Translations under genes and position numbers: made by a program
Shown here: piece by piece, positions 8,527 to 18,557 of the stretch
How positions within the stretch are numbered: position 1 is the first letter of the stretch
Layout of the letters: each line of letters opens with the position of its first letter
The notes under the pieces: generated by a model
Seen by the model: only the letters and a program-made list of their open reading frames with translations
What the model was told of the DNA's origin: nothing
The model's database searches: none
NCBI GenBank assembly: GCA_027487245.1
Contig: JAIYDY010000123.1
Location: forward strand, 25,132 to 89,131
Direction of reading: 5' to 3'
Source of the DNA: Hyphomicrobiales bacterium
GTDB lineage: Bacteria > Pseudomonadota > Alphaproteobacteria > Rhizobiales > Beijerinckiaceae
Length of the DNA: 64,000 nt

Positions 8527-9333
8527 ATGTCGACTGATGCATTCCTCTCCCTGTTCGGTGCCCGCGAAGAGCATGAACCCCGCGACCCGATGAAGGCCGC
8601 ACAGGGAGGCATGCGCAATGCCCTGCCCAAACGGTTCTACGCCGCAGTCTCGGTCGAATTGCGGCAGGGATTGTGGCATGTGCTGCTCGACGGCAAGGTG
8701 GCGCGCACCCCGGCCCGCCAGCCACTTGCGGTCGACAACGAAGCCATCGCCGCAGCCATCGCCGACGAATGGCAGGCGCAGGCCAGCCAGATCACCCCGG
8801 CGACGATGCCTCTGACGCGGCTGGTCAACGCCGCAATCGACGGCGTGCGTGATGCGTCGGTGCCAGTGCGTGAGGAGATCGTGCGCTATGCCGCCTCGGA
8901 CCTGATCTGCTACCGGGCCGAAACCCCGCGCGAGCTGGCCGAACGCCAGCGCGCCATCTGGGATCCGCTGCTGGCCTGGGTCAGCGCCAACCTCGGCGCG
9001 GATCTCGCCCCGGCCAGCGGCATCATCCACGTCACCCAGCCGCCCGAGGCGCTGGACCGCCTGGCCAAGGCGGTGGCAGCCATCGCGGCGCCGGTCCCGC
9101 TCGCAGCGCTGAGCGCGGCCACCACGATCAGCGGCTCGGCCGTGATCGCGCTGGCGCTGGCCCATGGCAGGCTCGATGCCGATTCAGCCTGGGAGGCCAG
9201 TTCGGTCGATGAGGACTATCAGGCCTCGGTCTGGGGCACCGATGACGAGGCGGTGTTCCGGCAAGCCAACCGGCGCCGGGATTTTGGAGCGGCGGCCCTG
9301 GCGCTCGCCAGCTCCCGCATAGCGGCAGGTTAA
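8527..9333 (+). CDS. ATP12-like F1-ATPase assembly chaperone
   Basis: A 268-residue protein of the ATP12 family. In mitochondria ATP12 protects the F1 alpha subunit during ATP synthase assembly; alphaproteobacterial homologs are assumed to act alike. Recognisable parts are LPKRFYAAVSVE near the start, LDGKVARTPARQPL, ADEWQAQ and the conserved RYAASDLICYRAE. The ATG at 8527 follows an in-frame one at 8509. It is followed 9 bases later by the dipeptidase gene and probably cotranscribed with it. Confidence 0.92.
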   Translation: MSTDAFLSLFGAREEHEPRDPMKAAQGGMRNALPKRFYAAVSVELRQGLWHVLLDGKVARTPARQPLAVDNEAIAAAIADEWQAQASQITPATMPLTRLVNAAIDGVRDASVPVREEIVRYAASDLICYRAETPRELAERQRAIWDPLLAWVSANLGADLAPASGIIHVTQPPEALDRLAKAVAAIAAPVPLAALSAATTISGSAVIALALAHGRLDADSAWEASSVDEDYQASVWGTDDEAVFRQANRRRDFGAAALALASSRIAAG

Positions 9334-9342
9334 GGACGCGCA

Positions 9343-10608
9343 ATGGCACTGGCACGCGAGATCGGACGCAAGGACGGGGCCTACAAGCGGGCCGTGGAGC
9401 TGCTGAGGAAGGCCCCGCTGATCGATGGCCACAATGACCTGCCCTGGGTGCTGCGCAAGGCTGCGGGCGGCGATCTGGCAGCCTATGACCTGACCAAGGT
9501 CCACCCGGAAACCGACACCGACATTCCCCGTCTCAAGGCCGGCATGGTCAATGTCCAGGTCATGGCGGCCTTCCTGCCGAGCGAGATCCCCAATCCCGCG
9601 ACCGTGACCCTTGAGCAGATCGACCTGATCCGGCGCATGGAAGCGCTGCATGCCGACGTCTTCATGCCGATCCGCCGGGCCACGGACATTTCCGCAGCCA
9701 AGCGCAAGGGCAAGATCGGCACCCTGATGTCGGTAGAAGGCACGGTCGGCTGCGAAGGCTCGCTGGCCCCGATCCGCATGTGGCATCAGCTTGGCGTCAG
9801 GCTGATCACGCTGTGCCACAACGGGTCGCTGCCCTGGGTGGATTCATCCACTGACAAGCCGATCTCGGGCGGGATTTCCAATTTCGGGCATGAACTGGTG
9901 GCCGAGCTCAACCGCCTCGGCATCATCGTCGATCTGTCCCATGCCTCGCCGCAAGCCGCCCACGCCGTGGTCAAGGCCAGCCGGGCACCGGTGGTGCTGT
10001 CCCACTCCAATGCCCATGCCCTGTGTCCACATCCGCGCAATGCGCCCGACAGCCTGATCAGGGCCGTGGCCGACAGCGAGGGCCTCATCATGGCGACCTT
10101 CGTGCCGTCCTTCATCAATGCCGAACTCTGGCGGAGGATCGAGAAGGTCAAGCGCGCCCATTGGCCGAAAGCGGACCCGGCCGTGATTGCAGCACTGGAT
10201 GACCCACCGGAATTCGGGCCCCTGCCGTCGGCGACGCTTGCGCAGTTCTGCGACCATGTCGAATACATGCTCAAGCTGGTCGGGCCCGATCATGTCGGCA
10301 TTGGCGGCGATTTCTATGGTGGCCCGCAACCTGTCGGGCTGGAAGACGCCTCGGTCTATCCGGCCCTGTTTGCCGAGCTGATCCGCCGTGGCCATGGCGA
10401 ACAGGTGCTGTCGCGCCTGGCCGGAGCGAACTTCCTGCGTGTCATGCGCAAGGTCGAGCGGGTGGGCCGCACCATCGAGAAGGAGCGCCAGCCTGCTCTC
10501 AAGACGCGCGTCCGCCGCCACACGCGCAGGCCTGCAGCCAAGGCCCGTCCCCCTGGCGACACATTGGGTGCGGCGCGCATGGCCGCAGCCAAGCCGCGCA
10601 AGCGCTGA
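9343..10608 (+). CDS. Membrane dipeptidase family (M19) metallopeptidase
   Basis: A 421-residue peptidase M19 protein. The dizinc ligands are visible: H30-N-D32 in LIDGHNDLPW, the glutamate in LMSVEG, the histidines in VDLSHAS and VVLSHSNAHA, and the aspartate in HVGIGGDFYG. Such enzymes hydrolyse dipeptides, and some act on other small amides. There is no obvious signal peptide, so it is probably cytoplasmic. The last 50 residues are a basic, low-complexity tail (RVRRHTRRPAAKAR) not part of the family fold. Confidence 0.92.
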   Translation: MALAREIGRKDGAYKRAVELLRKAPLIDGHNDLPWVLRKAAGGDLAAYDLTKVHPETDTDIPRLKAGMVNVQVMAAFLPSEIPNPATVTLEQIDLIRRMEALHADVFMPIRRATDISAAKRKGKIGTLMSVEGTVGCEGSLAPIRMWHQLGVRLITLCHNGSLPWVDSSTDKPISGGISNFGHELVAELNRLGIIVDLSHASPQAAHAVVKASRAPVVLSHSNAHALCPHPRNAPDSLIRAVADSEGLIMATFVPSFINAELWRRIEKVKRAHWPKADPAVIAALDDPPEFGPLPSATLAQFCDHVEYMLKLVGPDHVGIGGDFYGGPQPVGLEDASVYPALFAELIRRGHGEQVLSRLAGANFLRVMRKVERVGRTIEKERQPALKTRVRRHTRRPAAKARPPGDTLGAARMAAAKPRKR

Positions 10609-10621
10609 ACAGGCCCCTGGC

Positions 10622-11389
10622 ATGCAGCGCTTCAGCTCCGCCGGCGTGGAGATCGCCTATATCGATGTGCCGCCCACTGGCCCTGACAAGGGCGAGCCCA
10701 TCGTGCTGGTCCACGGCTTTGCCTCCAACCACATGGTCAACTGGGTCAACACCGGCTGGGTGAAGCTGCTTGCGGCGGACGGACACCGCGTCATCGCGCT
10801 GGACAATCGCGGCCACGGCCAGAGCGAGCGCCTGCATGACCCGGCGGCCTATCACGCTGCCATCATGGCCGAGGACGTGGTCCGGCTCATGGACCATCTC
10901 GGCATCGCCCATGCCGATGTCATGGGCTATTCTATGGGCGCGCGCATCACGGCCCATCTCGCGCTTGCCCATCCGGCCCGGGTGCGCTCGGCCCTGCTCG
11001 GCGGCCTGGGCATCAAGCTGATCGACGGTGTCGGCCTGCCGGTCGGCATCGCGGATGCGATGGAGGTTGCCCATGTCAGCGAACTGGCTGACCCGACCCA
11101 GCGCATGTTCCGGGCCTTTGCCGAGGCCACGGGCAGCGATCTCGGCGCCATGGCCGCCTGCATTCGCGGCTCGCGCCAGACCCTGAGCGAGGACGAGGTG
11201 CGGCGCATCACCGTGCCTGTGCTGGTCTCCGTCGGCACGGCGGATCACATTGCGGGGCTTGCCGCACCCCTTGCCGCATTGCTGCCCCACGGCGAGGTTC
11301 TGGATATTCCGGGCCGGGACCACAACCTTGCTGTGGGCGACCGCACGCACAAGCAAGGCGTGCTCGACTTCCTTGCACGTCGCCCATGA
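10622..11389 (+). CDS. Alpha/beta hydrolase
   Basis: A 255-residue alpha/beta hydrolase. The oxyanion region VLVHGFASN, the nucleophile elbow GYSMGA with S104, the acid in VSVGTADHI and the histidine in GRDHNLAVGD complete a catalytic triad. Substrate unknown. The frame is open well upstream, but the ATG at 10622 lies 13 bases after the dipeptidase stop and begins the homologous region. Confidence 0.88.
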   Translation: MQRFSSAGVEIAYIDVPPTGPDKGEPIVLVHGFASNHMVNWVNTGWVKLLAADGHRVIALDNRGHGQSERLHDPAAYHAAIMAEDVVRLMDHLGIAHADVMGYSMGARITAHLALAHPARVRSALLGGLGIKLIDGVGLPVGIADAMEVAHVSELADPTQRMFRAFAEATGSDLGAMAACIRGSRQTLSEDEVRRITVPVLVSVGTADHIAGLAAPLAALLPHGEVLDIPGRDHNLAVGDRTHKQGVLDFLARRP

Positions 11390-11399
11390 TTGGACGCCC

Positions 11400-12323
11400 A
11401 TGACCGACACGATCAGCCGCCCGCCAGCCGACAGGACCGGCCACCAGCGCAGCTATCGCGGAGCGGATGGTGGCAAGCTTGTGGCCACGGTCTACGGCAC
11501 GGCGCAGCGCAGTGCCCTGCTGCTGCACGGCGGCGGGCAGACCCGGCATGCCTGGCGCAAGACAGGCCTCGCCCTCGCCGGCTCGTGGCAGGTCATCGCG
11601 CTTGACCAGCGCGGCCATGGCGCCAGCGACTGGGCCTCTGACGGGGCCTATGCCTTTCCGGATTATGCCCGCGATGCGCAGGCCGTCGCACGCCAGATCG
11701 GCGCGGAGACAGGCCTGAAGCCAGTGGTGATCGGCGCCTCGCTCGGCGGCATCGCGGCCCTGCTCGCGCTCGATGATCCGGCTGACCCGCTGTTCTCGGC
11801 CCTGTGCATGGTCGACATCGTGCCGCAGATGAACCCGGCCGGCGTCGACACCATCCAGGGCTTCATGCGGGCGCGCGCCGCGGAAGGCTTTGCATCCGTC
11901 GAGGAAGCCGCCGATGCGGTCGCGGCCTACCTGCCGCACCGCCCTCGTCCGGCCTCGCTCGATGGCCTGCGCCGCAACCTGCGCCATGATCCGGACGGAC
12001 GCTGGCGCTGGCACTGGGACCCGCGCTTTCTCGATGGGCCGCGCTCGGTCAATGCCGAGTGGGACACGGTGCGCGACACACTGATGCGCCAGGCCGCGCA
12101 GCTCGCCATTCCGGGCCTTCTGGTGAGGGGGGCCTTCAGCGAACTGGTGACGGACGAAGCGGCGCAGGAATTCCTCGCCGTCGCCCGCACCATGACCAGC
12201 GTTGATGTGGCCAAAGCCCGCCACATGGTGGCCGGCGACAGCAATGACGATTTCATCGCAGCCATCAGCGATTTCATGTCCGCCATCACACCCTTGCCAG
12301 CCAGATCATCGCCCCGCGCCTGA
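11400..12323 (+). CDS. Alpha/beta hydrolase
   Basis: A 307-residue second alpha/beta hydrolase, 10 bases after the first. Motifs are LLLHGGGQTRHAW, LDQRGHGASDW, the elbow IGASLGG with S114, and a late histidine in AKARHMVAGD. It shows little identity with its neighbour outside these motifs, so it is not a simple tandem duplicate. Substrate unknown. It sits in a same-strand run from the ATP12-like gene to the carbonic anhydrase-like gene. Confidence 0.88.
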   Translation: MTDTISRPPADRTGHQRSYRGADGGKLVATVYGTAQRSALLLHGGGQTRHAWRKTGLALAGSWQVIALDQRGHGASDWASDGAYAFPDYARDAQAVARQIGAETGLKPVVIGASLGGIAALLALDDPADPLFSALCMVDIVPQMNPAGVDTIQGFMRARAAEGFASVEEAADAVAAYLPHRPRPASLDGLRRNLRHDPDGRWRWHWDPRFLDGPRSVNAEWDTVRDTLMRQAAQLAIPGLLVRGAFSELVTDEAAQEFLAVARTMTSVDVAKARHMVAGDSNDDFIAAISDFMSAITPLPARSSPRA

Positions 12324-12353
12324 GCCTCGACCCACGCCGAAGGAGCCTGAACC

Positions 12354-12884
12354 ATGCCGATCTACGCCCTCGCCGACCTCGTGCCGCAATTGCCGCCGGC
12401 AGGCCACTGCTGGATCGCGCCCGGAGCACATGTCATCGGCAACGTTCTGCTCGCCGAGGATGTCGGCATCTGGTTCGGGGCCGTATTGCGCGGTGACAAC
12501 GAGCTGATCTCCGTCGGCGCACGCAGCAACATCCAGGAAAACGCCATGCTGCACACCGACATGGGTTTCCCGCTGAGCATCGGCAGCGATTGCACCATCG
12601 GCCACCACGCCATCCTGCACGGCTGCACCATCGGCGACAATTCCCTGGTCGGGATGGGAGCGACCATCCTCAATGGCGCGAAGATCGGGAAGAACTGCCT
12701 TGTCGGGGCCAATGCCCTTGTCACCGAGGGCAAGGAATTCCCCGACAATTCGCTCATCGTCGGCTCGCCAGCCCGCGCCATCCGCCCCCTCGATGACGCC
12801 GCCGCCGCAAGGCTCACCGCCAGCGCGGCGGGATATGTGGCGAACTGGAAGCAGTTTGCCGGGGAGTTGCGTGTGATCGGTTGA
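12354..12884 (+). CDS. Gamma-carbonic anhydrase family protein
   Basis: A 176-residue left-handed beta-helix protein of the YrdA/PaaY group. Hexapeptide repeats run through most of the length (IGNVLLAEDVGIWFGAVL). The metal ligands are H67 in MLHTD and the histidines at 84-89 in IGHHAILHG. Members bind zinc or iron; carbonic anhydrase activity has been shown for few. It is the last gene of the rightward group and converges on cckA. Confidence 0.92.
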   Translation: MPIYALADLVPQLPPAGHCWIAPGAHVIGNVLLAEDVGIWFGAVLRGDNELISVGARSNIQENAMLHTDMGFPLSIGSDCTIGHHAILHGCTIGDNSLVGMGATILNGAKIGKNCLVGANALVTEGKEFPDNSLIVGSPARAIRPLDDAAAARLTASAAGYVANWKQFAGELRVIG

Positions 12885-12908
12885 GCCCCGAAGCCATCGG
12901 CACCCCCC

Positions 12909-15458
12909 TTACGCCATCGCGGCCTTCACCGTCTCGACAAGCTGTTTCATGGTGAAGGGCTTGGGCAGGAAGTGGAAGCTCTCGCCTTCGGGCAGGTTCT
13001 TCTTGAAGGCCTCTTCGGCATAGCCGGAGACGAACACGAAGCGGGTTTTGGGGTTGCGCTTGCGCAATTCGCCGAGCAGCGTCGGGCCGTCCATCTCGGG
13101 CATCACCACATCCGAGACCACGAGATCGACATCGCGGCCATGGGCTTCGAGTTCGCGCAGCGCGGCAACGCCTGAATCGGCCTCGATGACGGTGTATCCG
13201 CGGCTGATCAGCATGCGGGCATTGAGGGCGCGCACGGCATCCTCGTCCTCGACCAGCAGGATGGTGCCGGCCCCGGTGTGGTCGACCGCAGCCGTGGGCG
13301 CGGCAGCGGCGATCTTGGCCTTGGCCTCGGCGGCCTCCTCCTCGGCTGTGGCGACATGGCGCGGCAGGAAGATGCGGAAGGTCGTGCCCTGCCCGACCAC
13401 GGACTCGGCGAACACGAACCCACCCGTCTGCTTGACGATGCCGTAGACCATCGACAGGCCAAGGCCGGTGCCCTTGCCGACATCCTTGGTGGTGAAGAAC
13501 GGCTCGAAGATCTTGTCGAGCAACTCGGGCGGGATGCCGGAGCCGGTATCCTCCACCTCCAGCAGCACATAATCGCCCTTCGGCATCGAGGCGTAGCTGA
13601 AGCTGCGCGACTCCGTCTCGCTGACATTGCGGGTGCGCAGGGTCAGCTTGCCGCCCGGCTTCATCGCATCGCGCGCGTTGACGGCGAGATTGACGATGAC
13701 CTGTTCGAGCTGGCCCACATCCGCCTTGATCGGCCACAGGTCGCGGCCATGGCGCACATCGAGGCCGATCGTATCGCCGACGACACGTTTCAGCATCAGT
13801 GACAGATCGGAGAGCACGTCGCCGTATTCGAGCACCTGCGGGCGCAGGGTCTGGCGGCGCGAGAAAGCCAGCAACTGCCGCACCAGCGAGGCGGCGCGCA
13901 GACCGTTCTGCTTGATCTGCATGATGTCCTGGAAGGACGGATCGGTGGGCTTGTGGCTGGCCAGCAGGAAATCCGAAGCGTTGATGATGACCTGCAGCAC
14001 GTTGTTGAAATCGTGCGCGATGCCCCCGGCGAGCTGGCCGACGGCCTGCATCTTCTGCGCCTGGTCGATGTTCTCCTTGAGCTTGCGCTCGGACGTGGTT
14101 TCGAGCGCGTAGACGATGGCCTTTTCCTCGCCGCCTTCGCCATCAAACACGGGCGCGAGGAACAGCCTGGCCGACCGGTCCCCCTCCCCGACGATCGAGA
14201 CATCGAGAGGCTTGATGTCGGCGCTGCCGCTGCCGGCGGCGCTCAGCGACGGCTGGAGCGCAGCCCAGTCGGCATCGCGGATCAGGTTGCGCAGACCGGT
14301 GGCGGGGATGCCGACCGACAACCGCGCGAAAGCGGCGTTCGAGCGCACGATCCGGCCATCCGACCCCACGGTGGCAATCGCCATTGGGGTGTTGTTGAAG
14401 AACCGGGCCAGCCGCGCCTCGGCAGCAGTGCCGGCATCGGCACCCGCCTCACCCGGCGTGCGGTTGAGCACCAGCGTCCGCGACGCCCCTGGCGTTCCGT
14501 CCTGCCCGAAGGCAACCTCGTGGTGCAGCCGCACCGGCACGGACTGGCCATTGCGCCGGCGCAGGTCGACATCGACCACCTCGGTGCGCACCTCGCCCGG
14601 CTTGCCGCTGATCGCCGAGACCAGCGCCACGGCATTGAGCGGCGCGATGTCCTTCAGCAGCAAGCCTCCCGATCCGACCTTGGCGAGATCATAGTCGAGC
14701 CAGCCGGCCAGCGTGGCATTGAGATAGGGCACCGAGCCATCCGGATCGATCGACATGAAGCCAGCGGGCGCATGATCGAGGAAGTCGATCGCCTGTTGCA
14801 GTTCCTGAAAGACGTTTTCCTGCCCGATGCGCTCGCGCGTGATGTCGCGCACGCGCCACAAGGTCGCCGTCTTGCCATCGGCGCGCGTCGTCATGCTCAC
14901 CGAAACCCGGTACCAGCCGGCATCGCCCTTGCCGGTCAACGGCGGCGACAGTCTGATCTCGTCGGTCTGCGAGCGCCCCTCGCGCGCCGCCAGCGCCAGC
15001 CGGTAGACAACCTCCGAGACATCGGAGCCGCCTGCGAACAGGCGCTCGACCGGCCTGATATCCGCCACTGTGCCGGCACCGGAGAGGGTCTGATAGGCGC
15101 GGTTTGCATAGATGATGCGGTTGTCAGCCTCGGTGACGATGACCCCGTCGTCGGCTTCGTCGACGATGGTGCGTGTCAGGTCGTTGCGGCCGGAGCGGCC
15201 GGAGAACTGGATCAGCCCGATCGACAGCGCGAACAGGCAGAAAACCCCGATCACCGACAAAAGTGCGAGGAATGCGAGGATCAGCGGCTGCGCCCACTCG
15301 TTGGCCAGAAAGCCCAGCGCAATGGCGGCCCCCACGATTGTGCCGGCCACCAGCATCAGCAGGCCGATGCTGCCGGGCTTGTCGGACCGGTCGATGGCGG
15401 CTCCGCCGGTGACCGGCTGGCCTTTGCGCACCTGCTGCTCCTGGGTTGCCTGCGTCAT
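12909..15458 (-). CDS. cckA: Hybrid histidine kinase CckA, cell-cycle regulator
   Basis: An 849-residue membrane hybrid kinase. Two transmembrane segments lie at about 32-52 and 58-85, followed by PAS-like modules (near 95, 220 and 350). The HisKA box AHDFNN has the phospho-accepting His482, then come the ATPase domain ([32 protein letters not shown]) and a C-terminal receiver with Asp783 in [12 protein letters not shown]. The order and [12 protein letters not shown] sequence match CckA, which in Caulobacter feeds phosphate through ChpT to CtrA. It follows flhB by 74 bases, tying cell-cycle control to this flagellar cluster, where CtrA-like sites occur. Confidence 0.95.
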   Translation of the reverse strand: MTQATQEQQVRKGQPVTGGAAIDRSDKPGSIGLLMLVAGTIVGAAIALGFLANEWAQPLILAFLALLSVIGVFCLFALSIGLIQFSGRSGRNDLTRTIVDEADDGVIVTEADNRIIYANRAYQTLSGAGTVADIRPVERLFAGGSDVSEVVYRLALAAREGRSQTDEIRLSPPLTGKGDAGWYRVSVSMTTRADGKTATLWRVRDITRERIGQENVFQELQQAIDFLDHAPAGFMSIDPDGSVPYLNATLAGWLDYDLAKVGSGGLLLKDIAPLNAVALVSAISGKPGEVRTEVVDVDLRRRNGQSVPVRLHHEVAFGQDGTPGASRTLVLNRTPGEAGADAGTAAEARLARFFNNTPMAIATVGSDGRIVRSNAAFARLSVGIPATGLRNLIRDADWAALQPSLSAAGSGSADIKPLDVSIVGEGDRSARLFLAPVFDGEGGEEKAIVYALETTSERKLKENIDQAQKMQAVGQLAGGIAHDFNNVLQVIINASDFLLASHKPTDPSFQDIMQIKQNGLRAASLVRQLLAFSRRQTLRPQVLEYGDVLSDLSLMLKRVVGDTIGLDVRHGRDLWPIKADVGQLEQVIVNLAVNARDAMKPGGKLTLRTRNVSETESRSFSYASMPKGDYVLLEVEDTGSGIPPELLDKIFEPFFTTKDVGKGTGLGLSMVYGIVKQTGGFVFAESVVGQGTTFRIFLPRHVATAEEEAAEAKAKIAAAAPTAAVDHTGAGTILLVEDEDAVRALNARMLISRGYTVIEADSGVAALRELEAHGRDVDLVVSDVVMPEMDGPTLLGELRKRNPKTRFVFVSGYAEEAFKKNLPEGESFHFLPKPFTMKQLVETVKAAMA

Positions 15459-15532
15459 TCCGTGCGAGCCTTCATGCCTTGGGAGTCTTCATGGTTCGCG
15501 CATCGCGCCGCAAAGCGAGCCTGCACCGTCAG

Positions 15533-16600
15533 TTAGGCGCGCCTGCGCCGGGTGCGCAAGACAAAACCGATCACCTCGGCCACCGCCTTGTAGTGCTCCA
15601 CCGGCACGCTTTCGTCCAGATCGACCGATGCGTGCAGCGCGCGGGCCAGCGGCGGGTTTTCGATGATCGGCACGTCGTGATCGTTGGCCACTTCGCGGAT
15701 TTTCAGCGCCATGGCATCGACACCCTTTGCCACGCAGATCGGCGCATCCATGCCGGCCTCGTATTTCAGCGCAACGGCATAGTGGGTCGGGTTGGTGACG
15801 ATCACGGTAGCTTCCGGAACCTGGGCCATCATCCTGCGGCGCAGGCGCTGGGTGCGGATCTGGCGCAGCTTGGCCTTGATCTCGGGGTTGCCGTCCGTGT
15901 CCTTGTATTCCTGCTTCAGCTCCTCGCGGGTCATGCGCTGGCGCTTCATCCAGGTGAAGCGCTGGTAGACGAAATCGCCCACGCCGACGAAGAAATAGAT
16001 CGCCAGCACGCCGATCATCATCTTCATCACGATGGCAGCGGTGGCCGGCAGGATCGCGGCGATGTCCATGCGGGTGAAGGCATCGAGCCGGTCATGCTCG
16101 CGCCACAGCACCACGCCGACAACCGCGCCGACGATGACGACCTTGAGCATGCCCTTGATGAAGTTGGCGATGGCTTCCTTGCCGAAGATGCGCTTGGCAC
16201 CTTGCATCAGCGACAGCTTGCTCAGCTTCGGCGTCATTGGCTCGAAGGTCCACAGCGGCCTGTGCTGGATCAGGCAGCCGATCAGCGCCGCGACCATCAC
16301 GATGCCAAAGATCCCGCCCGAGGCCAGCATCGCCTCGCCGAAGCCGCGCGCCGAGACCCATTGCATGGTCATCCCGCTGGACGGCACCTGATGGGCGTTC
16401 ATCAGGAAACTGCGCATGCTCAGCGCCGTCTCGCGCACCGCATGGCCGCCCGCGATCAGGATCGCCAGCGTGAACCCGCCCAGGATGAAGAACGTATTGA
16501 GTTCGATGCTCTTGGCAACATCGCCCTTCTTGATGGCCTCTTCCAGCTTTCGCTGTGTCGGCTCTTCTGTCTTGTCGTCATCGTCCTTCTCGTCAGACAT
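15533..16600 (-). CDS. flhB: Flagellar export gate protein FlhB
   Basis: A 355-residue inner-membrane component of the flagellar type III export gate. The N-terminal acidic/basic stretch (KTEEPTQRKLEEAIKKGDVAKS) is typical. Four hydrophobic segments precede the cytoplasmic domain. The autocleavage site NPTH is at residues 270-273 within VIVTNPTHYAVAL. Cleavage switches export from hook/rod to filament proteins. It begins 6 bases after fliR and is part of the flgB-flgC-fliE-fliQ-fliR-flhB run. Confidence 0.97.
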   Translation of the reverse strand: MSDEKDDDDKTEEPTQRKLEEAIKKGDVAKSIELNTFFILGGFTLAILIAGGHAVRETALSMRSFLMNAHQVPSSGMTMQWVSARGFGEAMLASGGIFGIVMVAALIGCLIQHRPLWTFEPMTPKLSKLSLMQGAKRIFGKEAIANFIKGMLKVVIVGAVVGVVLWREHDRLDAFTRMDIAAILPATAAIVMKMMIGVLAIYFFVGVGDFVYQRFTWMKRQRMTREELKQEYKDTDGNPEIKAKLRQIRTQRLRRRMMAQVPEATVIVTNPTHYAVALKYEAGMDAPICVAKGVDAMALKIREVANDHDVPIIENPPLARALHASVDLDESVPVEHYKAVAEVIGFVLRTRRRRA

Positions 16601-16606
16601 GGCGGC

Positions 16607-17362
16607 TCACCCCGCCAGCTGCTTCAGGAAGCTGCCGAGTTCGCCGAGGAACACGGTCATCATGACGGAGACGATGGCGGCGAGAATCGCCATGCCGATC
16701 AGGATTGCGGCGGGTGCACCGAGGAAGAACACCTGGAACTGCGGCATCAAGCGCGCCAGCACACCGAGCCCAAGATTGAACAGCAGGCCGAACACGATGA
16801 ACGGGGCCGACATCTGCACCGCGATCGAAAAGCCCTTGCTCACCGCCTGCAGGCCGAGCGCCGAGGCATCGCCCACGGACGGGTAAGCGCCGGGCGGCAG
16901 CATCGTGTAGCTGTTGTGGATCGCCGCAATGGCGAGATGGTGCAGGTCCATGACCAGCACCAGCGTGATCCCGAGGATCGACAGGAAGTTGCCGATCGAC
17001 GGGTTCTGCTGCCCCATGGCCGGATCGACCGCCGTGGCGAAGCCCAAACCGATCTGGTTGGCCATGATCACGCCCGCCGTCTGCAGCGCGGCCATGATCA
17101 GCCGTGCCGATAGCCCCAGGATGGCGCCGATCAGGATTTCCGAGATCAGCAGGCTCATCAAGAGGCCCGGATCGGACGGTACCTGCATCAGCGGCCTTGC
17201 GACCGGCATCAGCAGCAGCGCCAGAAACACCGCGATCGCCAGCTTGGCACGGTTGAGCACGAAACGCTCGCCGAGGCCCGGCATCAGCATCACCATCGTG
17301 CCCACGCGCGCGAACACGAGCATGAACAGGGCCGCCAGTTCCGGCAGGATGGTGATGCTCAT
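16607..17362 (-). CDS. fliR: Flagellar export gate protein FliR
   Basis: A 251-residue membrane protein of the export gate, which assembles with FliP and FliQ into the export channel. It has about six hydrophobic segments and family motifs FARVGTMVMLMPGLG, GFATAVDPAMGQQNP and FNLGLGVLARLMPQFQVFF. It lies between fliQ and flhB in the order usual for alphaproteobacteria. Confidence 0.97.
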   Translation of the reverse strand: MSITILPELAALFMLVFARVGTMVMLMPGLGERFVLNRAKLAIAVFLALLLMPVARPLMQVPSDPGLLMSLLISEILIGAILGLSARLIMAALQTAGVIMANQIGLGFATAVDPAMGQQNPSIGNFLSILGITLVLVMDLHHLAIAAIHNSYTMLPPGAYPSVGDASALGLQAVSKGFSIAVQMSAPFIVFGLLFNLGLGVLARLMPQFQVFFLGAPAAILIGMAILAAIVSVMMTVFLGELGSFLKQLAG

Positions 17363-17437
17363 GGCTCTCCTTGCACGGGGCAGTAGCTGCCCGTGCGGTG
17401 CACGCGTCTCCGCCGGAGGCCGGTGCCCTGGACACCC

Positions 17438-17704
17438 TCAGCCGCCGGACGCGATTCGCGCCGCGATGCGCATCATATAGCTTCCCAGCGCGTCGCCCAT
17501 GAAGGGCAGGAACAGCATCATCGAGGCGAACACGGCGATGATCTTCGGCACGAACACCAGTGTCTGCTCCTGAACCTGCGTCAGGGCCTGCAGGATCGAG
17601 ATTGCGAGGCCGATCACGAGCGCCACCAGCATCACAGGCGCCCCCGCCTTGAGGAAGGTGACGATGCCGTCACGGGCGATGTCGAGGATCACGGCTCCGG
17701 TCAT
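17438..17704 (-). CDS. fliQ: Flagellar export gate protein FliQ
   Basis: An 88-residue protein with two transmembrane helices, the normal FliQ size. The signature LVIGLAISILQALTQVQEQTLVFVPKI is the strongly conserved hairpin loop region of the family. It is part of the FliPQR export channel. It sits 78 bases downstream of fliE and 75 bases before fliR on the same strand. Confidence 0.97.
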   Translation of the reverse strand: MTGAVILDIARDGIVTFLKAGAPVMLVALVIGLAISILQALTQVQEQTLVFVPKIIAVFASMMLFLPFMGDALGSYMMRIAARIASGG

Positions 17705-17782
17705 GGACCTGGCTTTCGGTTGGAAACGGAAGGAAGGGATTGGGGAACAGACACGAAAAGAAACAGATCGGAACGGCAGGCA

Positions 17783-18109
17783 TCACACCTGCATGCGCAT
17801 GATTTCCTCGTAAGAGGCGATGATGCGGTCGCGCACAGCCACCAGCGTCTCGATCGCCGCTTCGCTCTCGGCCACCGCCGTCACGACGTTGACGAGGTCG
17901 GCCCGGCCACCCACGGCAGCGGCAACCTGCTGGTCGGCCTTGGCCCCGGCAGCGCCGACGCCCTCGACCGCGCTTTTGACCATGGCGGAGAAGTCGGGGA
18001 TCTGGCCGCCCACAGCGCCGGCACCCTGCGCCGGCTTGGCCAGCAGGCTCTTGCCGCCAAGGCCCTGGGCCGCATTGTAGGCACCAGCCACGAAAGATGA
18101 GGTTGTCAT
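17783..18109 (-). CDS. fliE: Flagellar hook-basal body protein FliE
   Basis: A 108-residue FliE homolog, which joins the MS ring to the proximal rod and is needed to start rod assembly. The C-terminal VVTAVAESEAAIETLVAVRDRIIASYEEIMRMQV matches the conserved helix of the family. The start MTTSSFVAG at 18109 is preferred to an in-frame ATG six codons earlier, which would leave only 7 bases after flgC. Confidence 0.95.
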   Translation of the reverse strand: MTTSSFVAGAYNAAQGLGGKSLLAKPAQGAGAVGGQIPDFSAMVKSAVEGVGAAGAKADQQVAAAVGGRADLVNVVTAVAESEAAIETLVAVRDRIIASYEEIMRMQV

Positions 18110-18134
18110 CGGATCAGCCCTCCACAATCAGCCG

Positions 18135-18545
18135 TCAGGCCCGCAGGATTTCGATGGTGCGCGAGATCATGCGGCGCGCCGATGAGATCACGTTGAGATT
18201 GGCCTCGTAGCTGCGCTGGGCCTCACGCATGTCCATGGTCTCGATCAGCGAGTTGACATTCGGCAGCTTGACCTCGCCGTTCGCATCCGCCGCCGGATGC
18301 CCCGGCTCGATGCGGGTGCGGAAGGGCGACGAGTCGGTGCGAACGCGGCCAAGTTCGACCGTGCGCACGCCGAGTTCCCGGTCGAGCTGGCCCTTGAAGG
18401 TTGGCACCTTGCGCCGATAGGGATCGGCACCGGGCCGGTCCGTCGTCGAGTCGGCATTGGCGAGGTTCTCGGAAATCACCTTCATGCGGCCGGACTGGAC
18501 CCGAAGGCCCGATGCGGCGGCGACGATGCTCTTGAGCAGATCCAT
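18135..18545 (-). CDS. flgC: Flagellar proximal rod protein FlgC
   Basis: A 136-residue rod protein secreted by the flagellar exporter. The N-terminal rod motif is AAASGLRVQSGRMKVISENLANADS, and the C-terminal heptad region is AQRSYEANLNVISSARRMISRTIEIL, as in all axial proteins. It lies 12 bases downstream of flgB. Confidence 0.97.
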   Translation of the reverse strand: MDLLKSIVAAASGLRVQSGRMKVISENLANADSTTDRPGADPYRRKVPTFKGQLDRELGVRTVELGRVRTDSSPFRTRIEPGHPAADANGEVKLPNVNSLIETMDMREAQRSYEANLNVISSARRMISRTIEILRA

Positions 18546-18557
18546 GATGCGGGCTCC

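Noticed and set aside
13953..17113. Two long plus-strand frames opposite cckA, flhB and fliR
   Set aside because: Antisense shadows of well-identified genes; composition is His/Arg/Asp-rich with no recognisable domain.
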